From an uncultured Pseudomonadota bacterium (GTDB lineage: Bacteria; Pseudomonadota; Gammaproteobacteria; Steroidobacterales; Steroidobacteraceae): a stretch of 64,000 nt of DNA. The translations under genes and the position numbers were made by a program. Every line of letters starts with the position of its first letter. The first letter of the stretch is position 1. The notes under the pieces were generated by a model. The model was not told where the DNA came from. It did no database searches and saw nothing but the letters and a program-made list of their open reading frames with translations. This document shows positions 37,531-48,582 of this stretch, piece after piece. The stretch spans positions 1 to 64,000 of the forward strand of contig CAIYLH010000097.1 in NCBI GenBank assembly GCA_903927005.1, in the 5' to 3' direction.

Positions 37531-39360
37531 ATGTCTACTGCCGTGATCGCACGGCTGGACGCCGTGGAGCTAGGTCGCGCGCTGCGTGCTGGCATTCATC
37601 GGCTGCTGCAGTGCCAGGAACACCTGGACCGCATCAACGTGTTCCCGGTGCCAGATGGCGACACCGGCACCAACCTCGCGCTGACCATGGGCGCGGTGCT
37701 CGTCGTGCTCAAGCGCTCTACCTTCGACCACGCCGGCCGACTCCTGACCGCAGTCGCGGACGCAGCTTTAGATGGCGCACGCGGCAACTCCGGCGCGATC
37801 TTCGCGCAATTCCTGCTCGGGCTCGGCGACCGCGCAGGCCATCTCGAAGTGCTTACGCCAACGGAGTTCGCCGACGCGATGCAGGGCGGCGCCAGTTATG
37901 CGCGCGATGCTCTTTCCGATCCGCGCGAGGGCACGATCCTGACGGTGCTGCACGACGTCGCCGTAGACTTAAAGGACTTTGCCGCCACCGAAGTGGCCGA
38001 CTTCCGCGGCCTATTAAGCCACGCACTGGCGCAGGCGCAGGTATCGCTGGAGGCTACCCGCGACCAGCTGGACGTGCTGCACCGAGCCAATGTCGTCGAT
38101 GCCGGCGCGGCGGGCTTCGTGACGCTGCTCGCTGGCATCTCGGAGTACCTCGCGACGGGACGCCTGGACGAGACCGAAGTCGTATTCGAGGCCGGCTCGA
38201 TGGAGCCGGAGTCTTCCGGTGGCGAGGCCTGCCTTGAGCATCGTTGGTGCACCGAGTGCATGATCAGCGGCACCGACATAGACCGCCGCGCGCTGCGCGA
38301 GCAACTCTCCACGCTCGGCTCCAGCCTCGTGGTCGCAGGGACCCAGCGCAAGACTCGCATCCACCTGCACGTCTCCGAGCCGGGCGAGGTGTTTCGCATC
38401 GCGGCGAACTTCGGCACTGTCAGCGCCCAGAAGGCCGACGACATGCAGCGGCAGCAGGAGTCCACCCTGCACGCCCGGCGTCGCCGGGTCGCGATCGTCA
38501 CCGACTCGGCTGCCGACATGCCCGAGGAGGAGATGGAGCGTCTCGACATTCACCTCGTGCCGGTGCGCCTGCATTTCGGTGAGCAAGGCTATCTCGACAA
38601 AGTCAGCCTGAGCCCTGAGCAGTTCTACCGGATGCTCGCGACCCATCCGCTACACCCCAAGACATCGCAGCCACCGGCCGGCGACTTCCGGCGGATCTTC
38701 GAATTCCTCGCCTCGCACCACGATGCTGTCGTGTCAGTGAACCTGACCGGCCGCGCCAGCGGTACCTGCCAGTCAGCGGAATCCGCCGCAAGTCGCGTCT
38801 CGACGCGCGAGCGGGTGACGGTGATCGACTCGGCCAATGCCTCGGCCGGGCAGGGACTGGTGGTGATTTACGCCGCCGAGTGCGCGGACGCGGGCATGGA
38901 TGCAGCGGCGATCGTCGCCGCAGTGCGCGCCATACTGCCGCGCACCCGCACCTGGGCGTACCTGCCGACACTCGACTACGGCGTCCGCGGCGGCCGCGTG
39001 CCGGCGATCGCGCGCACGCTCGCCAACCTGCTGCGGCTGTCGCCGCTGCTGGCGACATTCCCCGACGGCCGCGTCGGCATCGGCGGGGTCCTGTTGGGAC
39101 GAGCGCATCGCCTGCAGAAGTTCGGCCGCTTCGTCGGCCGGCGCGTGCGCACGGACCGCCGCTACCGCCTGATCGTCGGCCACGGTGACGCGCCCGCGGC
39201 TGGGCAGGAGCTGCTGGACACGCTGCTGCGCGCACATCCCTCGATCGAGCGCGGCTGGCTCGTGCCCTGCGGCGTCGCCCTCGGCGTCCACGGCGGGCCC
39301 GGTTTCCTCGTGGTGGGACTACAAGAATACGAACCTCCCGCAGCACCGGCCGCGGGTTGA
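37531..39360 (+). CDS. DAK2 (FakA-like) / DegV (FakB-like) fusion protein
   Basis: DhaL/DAK2 domain (HLDRINVFPVPDGDTGTNLALTM...DGARGNSGAIFAQFLLG), FakA-middle-like segment (CTECMISGTDI...VHLHVSEPGEV-like), DegV domain (VAIVTDSAADMPEEEMERLDIHLVPVRLHFGEQGYLDK...KTSQPPAGDF). Confidence 0.92.
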   Translation: MSTAVIARLDAVELGRALRAGIHRLLQCQEHLDRINVFPVPDGDTGTNLALTMGAVLVVLKRSTFDHAGRLLTAVADAALDGARGNSGAIFAQFLLGLGDRAGHLEVLTPTEFADAMQGGASYARDALSDPREGTILTVLHDVAVDLKDFAATEVADFRGLLSHALAQAQVSLEATRDQLDVLHRANVVDAGAAGFVTLLAGISEYLATGRLDETEVVFEAGSMEPESSGGEACLEHRWCTECMISGTDIDRRALREQLSTLGSSLVVAGTQRKTRIHLHVSEPGEVFRIAANFGTVSAQKADDMQRQQESTLHARRRRVAIVTDSAADMPEEEMERLDIHLVPVRLHFGEQGYLDKVSLSPEQFYRMLATHPLHPKTSQPPAGDFRRIFEFLASHHDAVVSVNLTGRASGTCQSAESAASRVSTRERVTVIDSANASAGQGLVVIYAAECADAGMDAAAIVAAVRAILPRTRTWAYLPTLDYGVRGGRVPAIARTLANLLRLSPLLATFPDGRVGIGGVLLGRAHRLQKFGRFVGRRVRTDRRYRLIVGHGDAPAAGQELLDTLLRAHPSIERGWLVPCGVALGVHGGPGFLVVGLQEYEPPAAPAAG

Positions 39361-39403
39361 ACAGACACTGCCACGGTCCCGGCCCGCGGCGTTCCTGGAG
39401 GGT

Positions 39404-41062
39404 ATGAGGATGCAACAGCTGACACGACGTGGCTTTCTGGTCGCAGGTCTGGGTGCGAGCGCGGCCGCCTTCGGACGCTGGCGTCCACAGCCGGACATGG
39501 TGCTACACAACGGCCTGCTCTGGACGGGCGTGCACGGCGAGCGTCCAGTCACCGCGCTTGCGATTGCCGGCGGGCGCATCCTTGCGACCGGATCCGACGC
39601 CGATATGCTAGCGCTCGCGGCACCGGGCACCCGCCGCGTCGACCTGGGGCGGCGGCGCGTCACGCCGGGATTCAACGACGCGCATGCGCACCCCGGCGCC
39701 AGCGGCATCGAGCTACTGCTACAAGTGCAGTGCGACATGCCATCGATCGAAGCGATCCAACAGGCCCTGCGCGCACGCGCGGCGAGCACGCCGCCTGGCC
39801 AATGGATCGTCGGCTCGCTGTACGACGACACCAAGACGCCGCGGCCGCTGACGCGCGCCGACCTCGATGCGGCCGCACCACATCATCCGGTGCTGGTGCA
39901 GCACCGTGGCGGCCACACCCTGTTCGCGAACTCCGCGGCGTTCGCGCTGGCGCGCGTGGAGGACTCGACTCCGAACCCCGCCGGTGGCGAGTACTTTCAT
40001 GACGCCAGCGGTCGGCTCGACGGGCGGGTCGCCGACGCAGCGGCCGGGGCCATGCAGGCATTGGCGACCACCACACCGACCCGTGACCAATACCGGCGCG
40101 GCACCGCGTTGATCTCCGCGCGGCTAGCACGCGCAGGCGTCACCTCCGCATGCGAGGCACAGGGCTCGGCGGCACTGCTACAGGGCTGCCAGGACGCGCG
40201 CGACGCAGGCGAGTTGCACACCCGCTTCTACGAGCACATCGAGATTGCCGAACTTGATCATTTCCTGGCCGCCGGCCTCCATACGGGCTTCGGCGACGAT
40301 TGGGTACGCCTGGGTGCCGTGAAGTTATTCGCCGACGGTTCGATTTCGGAGCGCACCGCCTTGCTGGCGGAGCCTTACATCGGCCTCGGCGACTATCGCG
40401 GCATCCGCGTTACGACGCCGGAGGATCTTTACGCACAGGCGCGCAAGGCGCATCTCGCCGGCTGGCAAGTCGGCATACACGCCAACGGCGAAGTCGCTAT
40501 CGACAGCGCGCTGTCAGTCTACGAGCGCCTGCAACAAGAATCACCGCGGCGCGACCCGCGCTTCAGGCTCGAACACTGCACCGTGATCACGCCGGAGCTC
40601 GTCCGCCGCATGCGCGCGGTCGGCGCGATCCCAGTGCCCTTTGCCGGCTACGTGTACTTCCATGCCGAGAAGCTGCATTTTTATGGCGAGGCGCGCATCG
40701 CGCGCATGTTCGCGATGCGCGACTTCATCGACGCCGGTCTACGGCCACCCTCCTCGTCGGACTACACGGCTAGTCCCCACGAGCCAATGCTGTGGATGCG
40801 CTCGCAGGTTGGCCGTGCCGGCGCCGACGGCCATGTCTGGGGTCCGAACCAGAGGATCAGCGCCGAAGAGGCGCTGACCTGCGGCACGACAAACGGCGCC
40901 TACGCGTCGTTCGAAGAGAGCAGCAAAGGAAAGCTCGAGGTCGGCCAGCTGGCCGACCTCGTCGCCTGGAGCGCCGATCCCCTCAACACGGCGGCAGAGC
41001 GCCTGACTGAAATTCACGCAGAGCGCACGATGGTGGGTGGACACTGGGTCTATGAGAGCTGA
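39404..41062 (+). CDS. Amidohydrolase (YtcJ-like), Tat signal peptide
   Basis: Tat motif TRRGFLVAG; HNGLLWTG...; VTPGFNDAHAHPGASGIELL. Start reassigned to ATG 39404. Confidence 0.88.
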   Translation: MRMQQLTRRGFLVAGLGASAAAFGRWRPQPDMVLHNGLLWTGVHGERPVTALAIAGGRILATGSDADMLALAAPGTRRVDLGRRRVTPGFNDAHAHPGASGIELLLQVQCDMPSIEAIQQALRARAASTPPGQWIVGSLYDDTKTPRPLTRADLDAAAPHHPVLVQHRGGHTLFANSAAFALARVEDSTPNPAGGEYFHDASGRLDGRVADAAAGAMQALATTTPTRDQYRRGTALISARLARAGVTSACEAQGSAALLQGCQDARDAGELHTRFYEHIEIAELDHFLAAGLHTGFGDDWVRLGAVKLFADGSISERTALLAEPYIGLGDYRGIRVTTPEDLYAQARKAHLAGWQVGIHANGEVAIDSALSVYERLQQESPRRDPRFRLEHCTVITPELVRRMRAVGAIPVPFAGYVYFHAEKLHFYGEARIARMFAMRDFIDAGLRPPSSSDYTASPHEPMLWMRSQVGRAGADGHVWGPNQRISAEEALTCGTTNGAYASFEESSKGKLEVGQLADLVAWSADPLNTAAERLTEIHAERTMVGGHWVYES

Positions 41063-41516
41063 GCGCACGATGAGCTATGCGATCGAACTGCTTATCGGCT
41101 GGCAGGACATGGACATGAACGGCCACATGCGCAATACCGCCTACCTGGAGAAAGCGGTGGACGTGCGCCTGTCCTACTTCGCTACGCAGGGATTTCCTGC
41201 CGCCGAGTTCAACCGGCGTCGATTCGGGCCAGTGATCATGATCGACGAGGTTCGCTACCATCGCGAGGTCGGCCTGCTGGAGCGGCTGCGCGGTACGCTC
41301 GCGCTATCGGGACTTGCGCTCGACGGCAGCCGCTTTCGGCTGCGCAATGAGTTCTGGCGCGACGACGAGCAACTAGCGGCGCGCATCGACAGCACCGGCG
41401 GCTGGCTCGATCTAGACACGCGCCGACTCGTGCCTCCGGTTGCAGAACTCGCGCTTGCGCTAAACATGCTCGGCCGCACCGACGACTTTGCCGAACTGCC
41501 GTCCAGCCTGCGCTAG
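41037..41516 (+). CDS. Acyl-CoA thioesterase-like HotDog protein
   Basis: LLIGWQDMDMNGHMRNTAYLEKAVDVRLSYFATQGF. The real start may be the internal ATG at 41070. Confidence 0.85.
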   Translation: MDTGSMRAERTMSYAIELLIGWQDMDMNGHMRNTAYLEKAVDVRLSYFATQGFPAAEFNRRRFGPVIMIDEVRYHREVGLLERLRGTLALSGLALDGSRFRLRNEFWRDDEQLAARIDSTGGWLDLDTRRLVPPVAELALALNMLGRTDDFAELPSSLR

Positions 41517-41528
41517 TGTGACGGCGAG

Positions 41529-42068
41529 ATGATCCACCGCGGTTTCCAGCCAGTCGCTGCGAGCGGCGCACGCGTACTGATTCTCGGCTCACTGCCCGGC
41601 GCTCAATCGCTGCGCTACCACCAGTACTACGCGCAACCGAGAAACGCGTTCTGGACAATCCTCGGTGTGCTGGTCGGCGCCGGCCCCGAGTTGCCGTATG
41701 AGCAACGCATCGCGCGCCTTGAGCATGCCGGCATCGCGCTGTGGGACGTCTGTGCCGCCGCCCGACGGCTAGGCAGCCTGGACGCTGCGATCGAGCGCGA
41801 CAGCGTCGAGGTTAACGACTTCGCTGGCTTCTACGCCGGCCAGCCGCAACTGCAGCGAGTGTGCTTCAACGGCCGCACCGCCGCGGCGCTTTATCGCCGC
41901 CACGTGCTCCCGTCACTGACCAGCCGGCAGCGAGCACTGCAGCAGGTGGAACTGCCCTCCACGAGCCCCGCGCATGCCAGCGTACCGGCCGCGATGAAAT
42001 TGCTGCACTGGCGCGAGGCGATAGCGCCATTCACCGCCGCGCGCGCCACCCCGATCGATCCGGCGTAG
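41529..42068 (+). CDS. DNA-deoxyinosine glycosylase (UDG-superfamily, family 6-like)
   Basis: VLILGSLPGAQSLRYHQYYAQPRNAFWTILG...GIALWDVCAAARRLGSLDAAI...VCFNGRTAAALY. Confidence 0.88.
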   Translation: MIHRGFQPVAASGARVLILGSLPGAQSLRYHQYYAQPRNAFWTILGVLVGAGPELPYEQRIARLEHAGIALWDVCAAARRLGSLDAAIERDSVEVNDFAGFYAGQPQLQRVCFNGRTAAALYRRHVLPSLTSRQRALQQVELPSTSPAHASVPAAMKLLHWREAIAPFTAARATPIDPA

Positions 42069-42107
42069 CATCGCGACTTTCCCCACCCGCCGACCCAGGA
42101 GACGCCC

Positions 42108-43124
42108 GTGTCACCTCCCGCTGCCATTCCTACCCTGATGCGCCACATTGAAGCTGTGTCCCCCGGCGGCCCTGAGGTACTGCGCATCACGACCGGTGCG
42201 GTGCCGGTGCCGCGCGCCCATGAGGTGCTGATCGAGGTTGCCGCCGCCGGCGTCAACCGCCCGGACGTGCTGCAGCGCGAAGGTCGCTACCCCCCACCGC
42301 CGGATGCCAGCCGACTGATCGGGCTGGAGGTCGCAGGCACCGTCGTCGCAGTGGGCGCGGCAGTCACGCAGCTGCAACTCGGCGAGCGGGTGGCTGCGCT
42401 GACCAACGGTGGCGGCTATGCCGAATACTGCGTCGCGCCCGCCGTGCAGTGCCTGCCGTGGCCAATGGGTTTTGACGCGCTGCGGGCTGCGGCGCTTCCT
42501 GAGACTTACTTTACCGTGTGGGCAAACCTCTTTATCCACGGCCGGCTGGCGCGCGGCGAGTCGGTGCTGGTGCACGGCGGTACAAGCGGCATAGGCGTGA
42601 CGGCGATCCAGCTTGCACGCGAATTTGGCGCGCGTGTCTATGCAACCGCAGGTAGCGACGAGAAGTGCGCCGCATGCGTCGCGCTCGGCGCGGTCGAAGC
42701 CATCAACTACCGCAAGGAAAACTTCGCCGATCGTATAGCTGAACTCACCGGTGGCGCGGGTCTGGACGTCATTCTCGACATCGTCGGCGCGCCGTATTTC
42801 GCGCAGAACCTAAGCAGCCTGGCAATGGACGGTCGGCTGGTGCAGGTCGCCGTGATGCACGGCGCGAGAGTCGAGCAGTTCGACCTGTCCCGGGTCATGC
42901 AGCGCCGGCTGGTGATCACCGGCTCGACGATGCGGCCGCGCTCGGCGGCCGAAAAAGGCGCCATCGCGGAGGCGCTGCGCGAGCGAGTGTGGCCGGTGCT
43001 CAATGCCGGCCGCTGCGCACCGGTCGTACACGCGACCTTTCCGCTGGCGGAAGCAGCGGCAGCTCACCGCCTGATGGAGTCGAGCGCCCACATCGGAAAG
43101 ATCATGCTGTGCATCCGCGATTGA
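42108..43124 (+). CDS. Zinc-independent NAD(P)H quinone oxidoreductase (PIG3-like)
   Basis: VLIEVAAAGVNRPDVLQREGRYPPPPDAS...LVHGGTSGIGVTAIQLAREFGARVYATAGSDEK. Confidence 0.93.
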   Translation: MSPPAAIPTLMRHIEAVSPGGPEVLRITTGAVPVPRAHEVLIEVAAAGVNRPDVLQREGRYPPPPDASRLIGLEVAGTVVAVGAAVTQLQLGERVAALTNGGGYAEYCVAPAVQCLPWPMGFDALRAAALPETYFTVWANLFIHGRLARGESVLVHGGTSGIGVTAIQLAREFGARVYATAGSDEKCAACVALGAVEAINYRKENFADRIAELTGGAGLDVILDIVGAPYFAQNLSSLAMDGRLVQVAVMHGARVEQFDLSRVMQRRLVITGSTMRPRSAAEKGAIAEALRERVWPVLNAGRCAPVVHATFPLAEAAAAHRLMESSAHIGKIMLCIRD

Positions 43125-43348
43125 CGCCGGAAATTTTTCAGAAAGATAAACACCCTAAAACAGGTAGTTGTTGCGGCATTTTCTAGGTATTTAAGACCCG
43201 CTCCGGCCGCAGCCACGAATTGGGATCACGGATTGATCTGATTCTGTAGGCAAGCGATGGCGGGTTGCTACTATATTTATCAACTCTGTCGGACACACTG
43301 TCTATTCGGCCCGCGCGGCGCTTTATAGAAGAACACAAGGACTGTGGA

Positions 43349-44401
<1,053 letters not shown>

Positions 44402-44407
<6 letters not shown>

Positions 44408-44424
44408 GCCTTTTTGGCTCAGTG
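44402..44424. terminator. Bidirectional hairpin CACTGAGCC-TTTTT-GGCTCAGTG between convergent genes
   Basis: Perfect 9-bp arms. Contains TGA of the WYL gene (44405-44407) and TGA of the opposing rhodanese gene (44419-44421 minus). Confidence 0.75.
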
Positions 44425-44874
44425 TGGCGCGACCGTCGCCTCCACGGGCGGCGACTGCTCGATGGGGCGCGCAGACGCGCGCCATCCATCCATGTCACCG
44501 CTGAGGTGCTGCAGGCGCGTGTAGCCATGACTCGAGAGCAGCTCGAGCGCAAGAGCCGCGAGCTTGCCGGTGGTGCAGTAAACGACGAGGTCGTGGTCCT
44601 TCAACTGCGGCAGCGCAGCCAGCTGCCCCTCGAGGGTCGCATAAGGAACGTTAATCGCACCAGGCACGTGCCCGGCGGCGAAATTTGCCGCGCTGCGCAC
44701 ATCGAGCACGAGCAGGGATGCGTCACCGGTAGCCTGACGCGCGATCAGCGCATCTGCGTTGAGCTCTGCCGTAGATGAATCGGCAAGCGCCAGGGGCGCG
44801 CTGCACAACAAGGCACAGAGCAGCAGAAACATGAATGTTCGTGACATCAGCATCCTCCACCAGGGCCGCGTCAC
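44419..44874 (-). CDS. Secreted rhodanese-domain protein
   Basis: LLVLDVRSAANFAAGHVPGAINVPYATLEGQLAAL...DLVVYCTTGKLA...LSGDMDGW. Start probably at an internal ATG preceding the SRTFMFLLLCALLCSAPLALA signal. Confidence 0.9.
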   Translation of the reverse strand: MTRPWWRMLMSRTFMFLLLCALLCSAPLALADSSTAELNADALIARQATGDASLLVLDVRSAANFAAGHVPGAINVPYATLEGQLAALPQLKDHDLVVYCTTGKLAALALELLSSHGYTRLQHLSGDMDGWRASARPIEQSPPVEATVAPH

Positions 44875-44895
44875 TGCGGCACGGAGCAGTCAGCG

Positions 44896-45417
44896 TCAGG
44901 CGTCTGAGCGCGGCGCCTGTAGCAAATCAATCGCCGCACGATCGAGTCGGTAGACGGTCCAGTCGTTGACCGGCCGCGCGCCGAGCGATTCGTAAAACCC
45001 GATCGCACGGCGGTTCCAGTTGAGTACCGACCATTCCATACGGCCACAGCCGCGGGCGGCCGCGAGTCGCGCGATGTGCGCCAGCAGGCTGCGGCCGATG
45101 CCCTGGCCACGCAGCGCAGGACGCACGTACAGATCCTCGATGTACAGCCCGGACCGACCGAGGAAAGTCGAGAAGTTGTGGAAGAACAGCGCAAAGCCTG
45201 CGACCTCGCCGTCGACGCGCGCGATGACGGTCTCTACAGCTGGCTTTGCGCAGAAAAGCGCCTCCTGCAAGCTCGCTTCAGTGACAACCACCTCCTGCGC
45301 CAGGCGCTCGAACTCCGCCAGCTCGCCGATCAGCGTCAGTAGCGCCGGGATATCGGCCGGAGTGGCAGTGTCGAGGGTCAGGGGCAAGGGAGTCTCCACC
45401 AGAGTCACGCGCAACAA
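44896..45417 (-). CDS. GNAT-family N-acetyltransferase
   Basis: FFHNFSTFLGRSGLYIEDLYVRPALRGQGIGRSLLAHIARLAAARGCGRMEWSVLNWNRRAIGFYESLGA. Confidence 0.93.
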   Translation of the reverse strand: MLRVTLVETPLPLTLDTATPADIPALLTLIGELAEFERLAQEVVVTEASLQEALFCAKPAVETVIARVDGEVAGFALFFHNFSTFLGRSGLYIEDLYVRPALRGQGIGRSLLAHIARLAAARGCGRMEWSVLNWNRRAIGFYESLGARPVNDWTVYRLDRAAIDLLQAPRSDA

Positions 45418-45501
45418 TGTTACGCGATTTCCGCGCCGCGCAACTTGACCTGACCGGCGGCGCTGCCATAGTCGAGCTGCCCACGCCGCCGGACACCGCC
45501 G

Positions 45502-46404
45502 ATGCTCGCCTCCTTCCCGCGCCTTGCCGCCGCCCTGCTGTTATCGCTACCGCTGACGGCGACGGCCGCGCCGCTCAGCGGCCGACTGGCGGCGCCGGCA
45601 GGCGCTGCGCCGGCACTTACGGTCTATGCCTGGTCACTGACTCGCGCGCACCTGTACTCGGTCGCGACCAGCGCGGGGCAGGCCACCTATACGATCGACG
45701 TTCCGCCGGGCCGCTATTGGCTTTTTGCGGCGCCCGCCGAACCCGGCGCGCCGCAGGTGTATGGCGCGCATACCGAATTCGTGCCGTGCAGCCGTTCGAC
45801 GCGCGAACCACACGACTGTTCCTCGCATGGATTGCGCGCGATCGCGTCCGGCGCGGGCCCGCTCGGCGGTATCGACCTGACCGACTGGCACCTGGACGAC
45901 GCCACCACACGGGAGCTGGACCATCTCCTGGGTCGGGCCGATGGTGAGGTGATCGACGAGGCGGAGCTGGCGGCGCCGAAGTTCTCCGAGTATCCCGCCG
46001 CCGCGTTCAGCGGCCCGCATGCCGCAACGCTGCTGGCCGGCGAGCCGCGCAGCGAGCACGAATCACAGCTGGCGGCCGCGCTGACGCTGCCACCGAACTT
46101 CGCCGGGCGAGTGGTGCTGCAACGCATCGGCTGTGGCCCGGGCTGCGAAGGTATTGCGCTGGTAGACGCCGTGACCGGTCGGGTGTCCTTTCCGCCTGCA
46201 CTGGCAGAGTTGCCGGGCGGGACCGCGTGCAGCATCCGCGGCCCACTGGTTTTTCGGCGCGACAGTCGGCTGCTGACGGTGACGGGCCGCGATCGCAACG
46301 AACTAGTGACGCGCTACTACGTCTGGGATGCCGACAGCGGCATGCTGCGGCCGGTCGCAGCGCTCGCCAGCGCCCTCGGCGAACGCTGCGGCCAGACCCA
46401 CTGA
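45502..46404 (+). CDS. Hypothetical secreted protein
   Basis: Signal peptide MLASFPRLAAALLLSLPLTATAAP; no family recognised. Confidence 0.75.
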   Translation: MLASFPRLAAALLLSLPLTATAAPLSGRLAAPAGAAPALTVYAWSLTRAHLYSVATSAGQATYTIDVPPGRYWLFAAPAEPGAPQVYGAHTEFVPCSRSTREPHDCSSHGLRAIASGAGPLGGIDLTDWHLDDATTRELDHLLGRADGEVIDEAELAAPKFSEYPAAAFSGPHAATLLAGEPRSEHESQLAAALTLPPNFAGRVVLQRIGCGPGCEGIALVDAVTGRVSFPPALAELPGGTACSIRGPLVFRRDSRLLTVTGRDRNELVTRYYVWDADSGMLRPVAALASALGERCGQTH

Positions 46405-46493
46405 CGGCAGGGCAAGCGCCCAGTCACGCTGTTGCCACCCGGCGCGTGTCACACTAAGCCGGGTCTGACCCCTAGCCGCTGCGCGAGCACCCC

Positions 46494-47114
46494 ATGAAAG
46501 CGCTGACCAACATTCTGATGAAAGGCCTCGCGGCCGTACTGCCGATCGGGCTGACGCTGTATACGGTCTGGTGGCTGGCAAACGCCGCCGAGTCGCTGAT
46601 GCGCGGGTTGATCCACGCCTTCGTGCCGGCAGACCAGTACCGCCCGGGCATGGGCATCCTGATGGGCCTGCTGGTGCTGTTCATCGTCGGCTCGCTGGTC
46701 AACGCCTACATCGTGCGGCGCGCGATCTCGGTGTGGGAGGAATTCCTCGGCCGCATCCCGCTGGTGAAGACCGTCTACGGGGCGGTGCGTGACGTGACGC
46801 GACTGCTGCCCTCGGGTGAGAACAAGCGCGACCTGCAGAGCGTCGTGGTGTACCGCGTCGGCGAGGCGCGGATGCTCGGCTTCATCACCCGCGACGACCT
46901 GCCGGAGCTGGAGAAGCAGGCCGGTGGCGTGGATCTGGTCGCGGTGTACTTCCCGCTCAGCTACATGCTCGGGGGCGTGACGCTTTACCTACCGAAGAAT
47001 GCCGTCGAGCCGGTGGACATGCCGGTCGAGGCGGCGATGCGCCTGGCGCTGACCGGCGGCATGGCCAGCGCCTCGGCCCAGCACTCTAACGGCAGCGGCA
47101 ACCCGAAGAGCTGA
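46494..47114 (+). CDS. DUF502-family membrane protein
   Basis: MKALTNILMKGLAAVLPIGLTLYTVWWLANAAESLM...RIPLVKTVYGAVRDVTRLLPSGENKRDLQSVVVYR. Confidence 0.92.
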   Translation: MKALTNILMKGLAAVLPIGLTLYTVWWLANAAESLMRGLIHAFVPADQYRPGMGILMGLLVLFIVGSLVNAYIVRRAISVWEEFLGRIPLVKTVYGAVRDVTRLLPSGENKRDLQSVVVYRVGEARMLGFITRDDLPELEKQAGGVDLVAVYFPLSYMLGGVTLYLPKNAVEPVDMPVEAAMRLALTGGMASASAQHSNGSGNPKS

Positions 47115-47132
47115 CCGCTACCGCACCGCGCG

Positions 47133-47678
47133 TCACTTCTTGATACGCGTGATCTTCGAGCCTTCCAGGGTCAGGTTGTACATCAGACCCTTGTTCGAAT
47201 AGACGAAGCCGACTATCGGCTTCTGCACGGTCTCGGTGTCCAGCTGGCCAGCGGCGCCCAGGCTTGCGACGGCGACCGAGCCATCTACACCGGCCTTCCA
47301 GCCGTTGACGTCGTGAAAGCGCCGCAGTGAGTCAGCGGTCATGAAGATGATGACCACGCTCTTGCGCTGAACGCCGGCCTGCAGGCCGATCGAACCGGAG
47401 GCGATGTTGTAGTAACCGGCGGTGTGGCCGCCCTCGACCAGTGCGCCCTCACCGAACTCGCCGCCGATCAGCAGACCCGCCTTGTAGACCTCCGGAAAAA
47501 CCAGCATCGCCTGCCCGCGGCCGGCAAGTTCCTTGGCGGCGGACGAGGTCTTGTAGAGCTCCTGAACCGCCTCGCGCACCTTCGCGTCGAGGACTTCCTT
47601 CGAAGCGGCACGACTGATTGCGGGCGACAGGCCCAGAGTGCACAGCACCAGCAGCAGCGGCAGGCGGGATAGCGTCAT
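47133..47678 (-). CDS. SYLF/Ysc84-like lipid-binding protein, secreted
   Basis: AKELAGRGQAMLVFPEVYKAGLLIGGEFGEGALVEGGHTAGYYNIASGSIGLQAGVQRKSVVIIFMTADSL. Confidence 0.92.
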   Translation of the reverse strand: MTLSRLPLLLVLCTLGLSPAISRAASKEVLDAKVREAVQELYKTSSAAKELAGRGQAMLVFPEVYKAGLLIGGEFGEGALVEGGHTAGYYNIASGSIGLQAGVQRKSVVIIFMTADSLRRFHDVNGWKAGVDGSVAVASLGAAGQLDTETVQKPIVGFVYSNKGLMYNLTLEGSKITRIKK

Positions 47679-47743
47679 GAATGACTCCAGCGGCGAGAAA
47701 AAATAGAACTCCATTCTACACGCTCGGCCATCGCGGCCCAGAT

Positions 47744-48199
47744 TCAGGCAGTCGCTGTTCGCAGCCTGCTCGCCCTATAGGCGACTGCAACGTGGCTGAT
47801 CCCGGCGGTGCGCCGCGCGACCTGACGGATGTGCTGCATCAGTTGCTGTAGCACGCGCTCCGACGCATAGCGGCCGCCCGCGCCGTAATCATCGGCGACA
47901 CCAACATGCAGCACGGTGATCAAGTCCTGGCCGTCGCGTAGATAGACGATGACGCCAACCGGGCGGGCGCGGCCGTCTTCCTCGTGCACCGCGTAGAGCG
48001 TCTGCACGTCCGGGTTGCCCGCCACCTGCACCCGCAACCAGCCGCGGTCGTCGACCAACTCAGGCAAGCCATAGCGCGCGATAGTCGCGGCGATCTCCTC
48101 GCGCTTGCGGTGCTGCCGCGCGTTGAAGAAAAGCAGCGTCTCGAGTTGCCCGCGCATCAGCGCTGGCAGACGTGACTTCACCTTGATCTGGTACGCCAT
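47744..48199 (-). CDS. Hypothetical protein, possible acetyltransferase-like fold
   Basis: MAYQIKVKSRLPALMRGQLETLLFFNARQHRKREEIAATIARYGLPELVDDRGWLRVQVAGN...; start trimmed from the ORF track. Confidence 0.6.
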   Translation of the reverse strand: MAYQIKVKSRLPALMRGQLETLLFFNARQHRKREEIAATIARYGLPELVDDRGWLRVQVAGNPDVQTLYAVHEEDGRARPVGVIVYLRDGQDLITVLHVGVADDYGAGGRYASERVLQQLMQHIRQVARRTAGISHVAVAYRASRLRTATA

Positions 48200-48505
48200 G
48201 CTCTCAACCCCCGTCCGTCTCTTGTTATGTGACCGAGCACGTCTGTGCGGCTCGATTCCCGTCGACGACGATCCTGCACCGGCTCGGCGCGCCTGTCGAG
48301 CGTCTTGATGCTCCGCGGCGGCGATAAAATTATTCAATATCAATGAGTTACGTGATGCGTCAGCGCCACAGCCGGCGGCAGCGAGCGCTCCCGGTCGGGG
48401 CCTAAGCTGGCGTGGGGCCTCAAATTTTTGACGTGCGTCACGGGGTAGGAACGCACAACCGTTAACTGTCTCCCGTTCGCAACGCGGCCGTTGCAGAACG
48501 ATGCT

Positions 48506-48582
48506 TGCCGGGGGTGGCCGCGCCCGGCACAGCCGGGGGGTCCCACGAGGCAGCCGGGCGGCTCTGGGCCGCCCTGGAAAGG
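48506..48582 (+). promoter_or_regulatory. Two GC-rich hairpins in the 5' leader of the receiver-like gene
   Basis: TGCCGGG-N10-CCCGGCA (48506-48529) and GGGCGGC-TCTGG-GCCGCCC (48556-48574), followed by GGAAAGG and ATG 48593. Confidence 0.45.
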
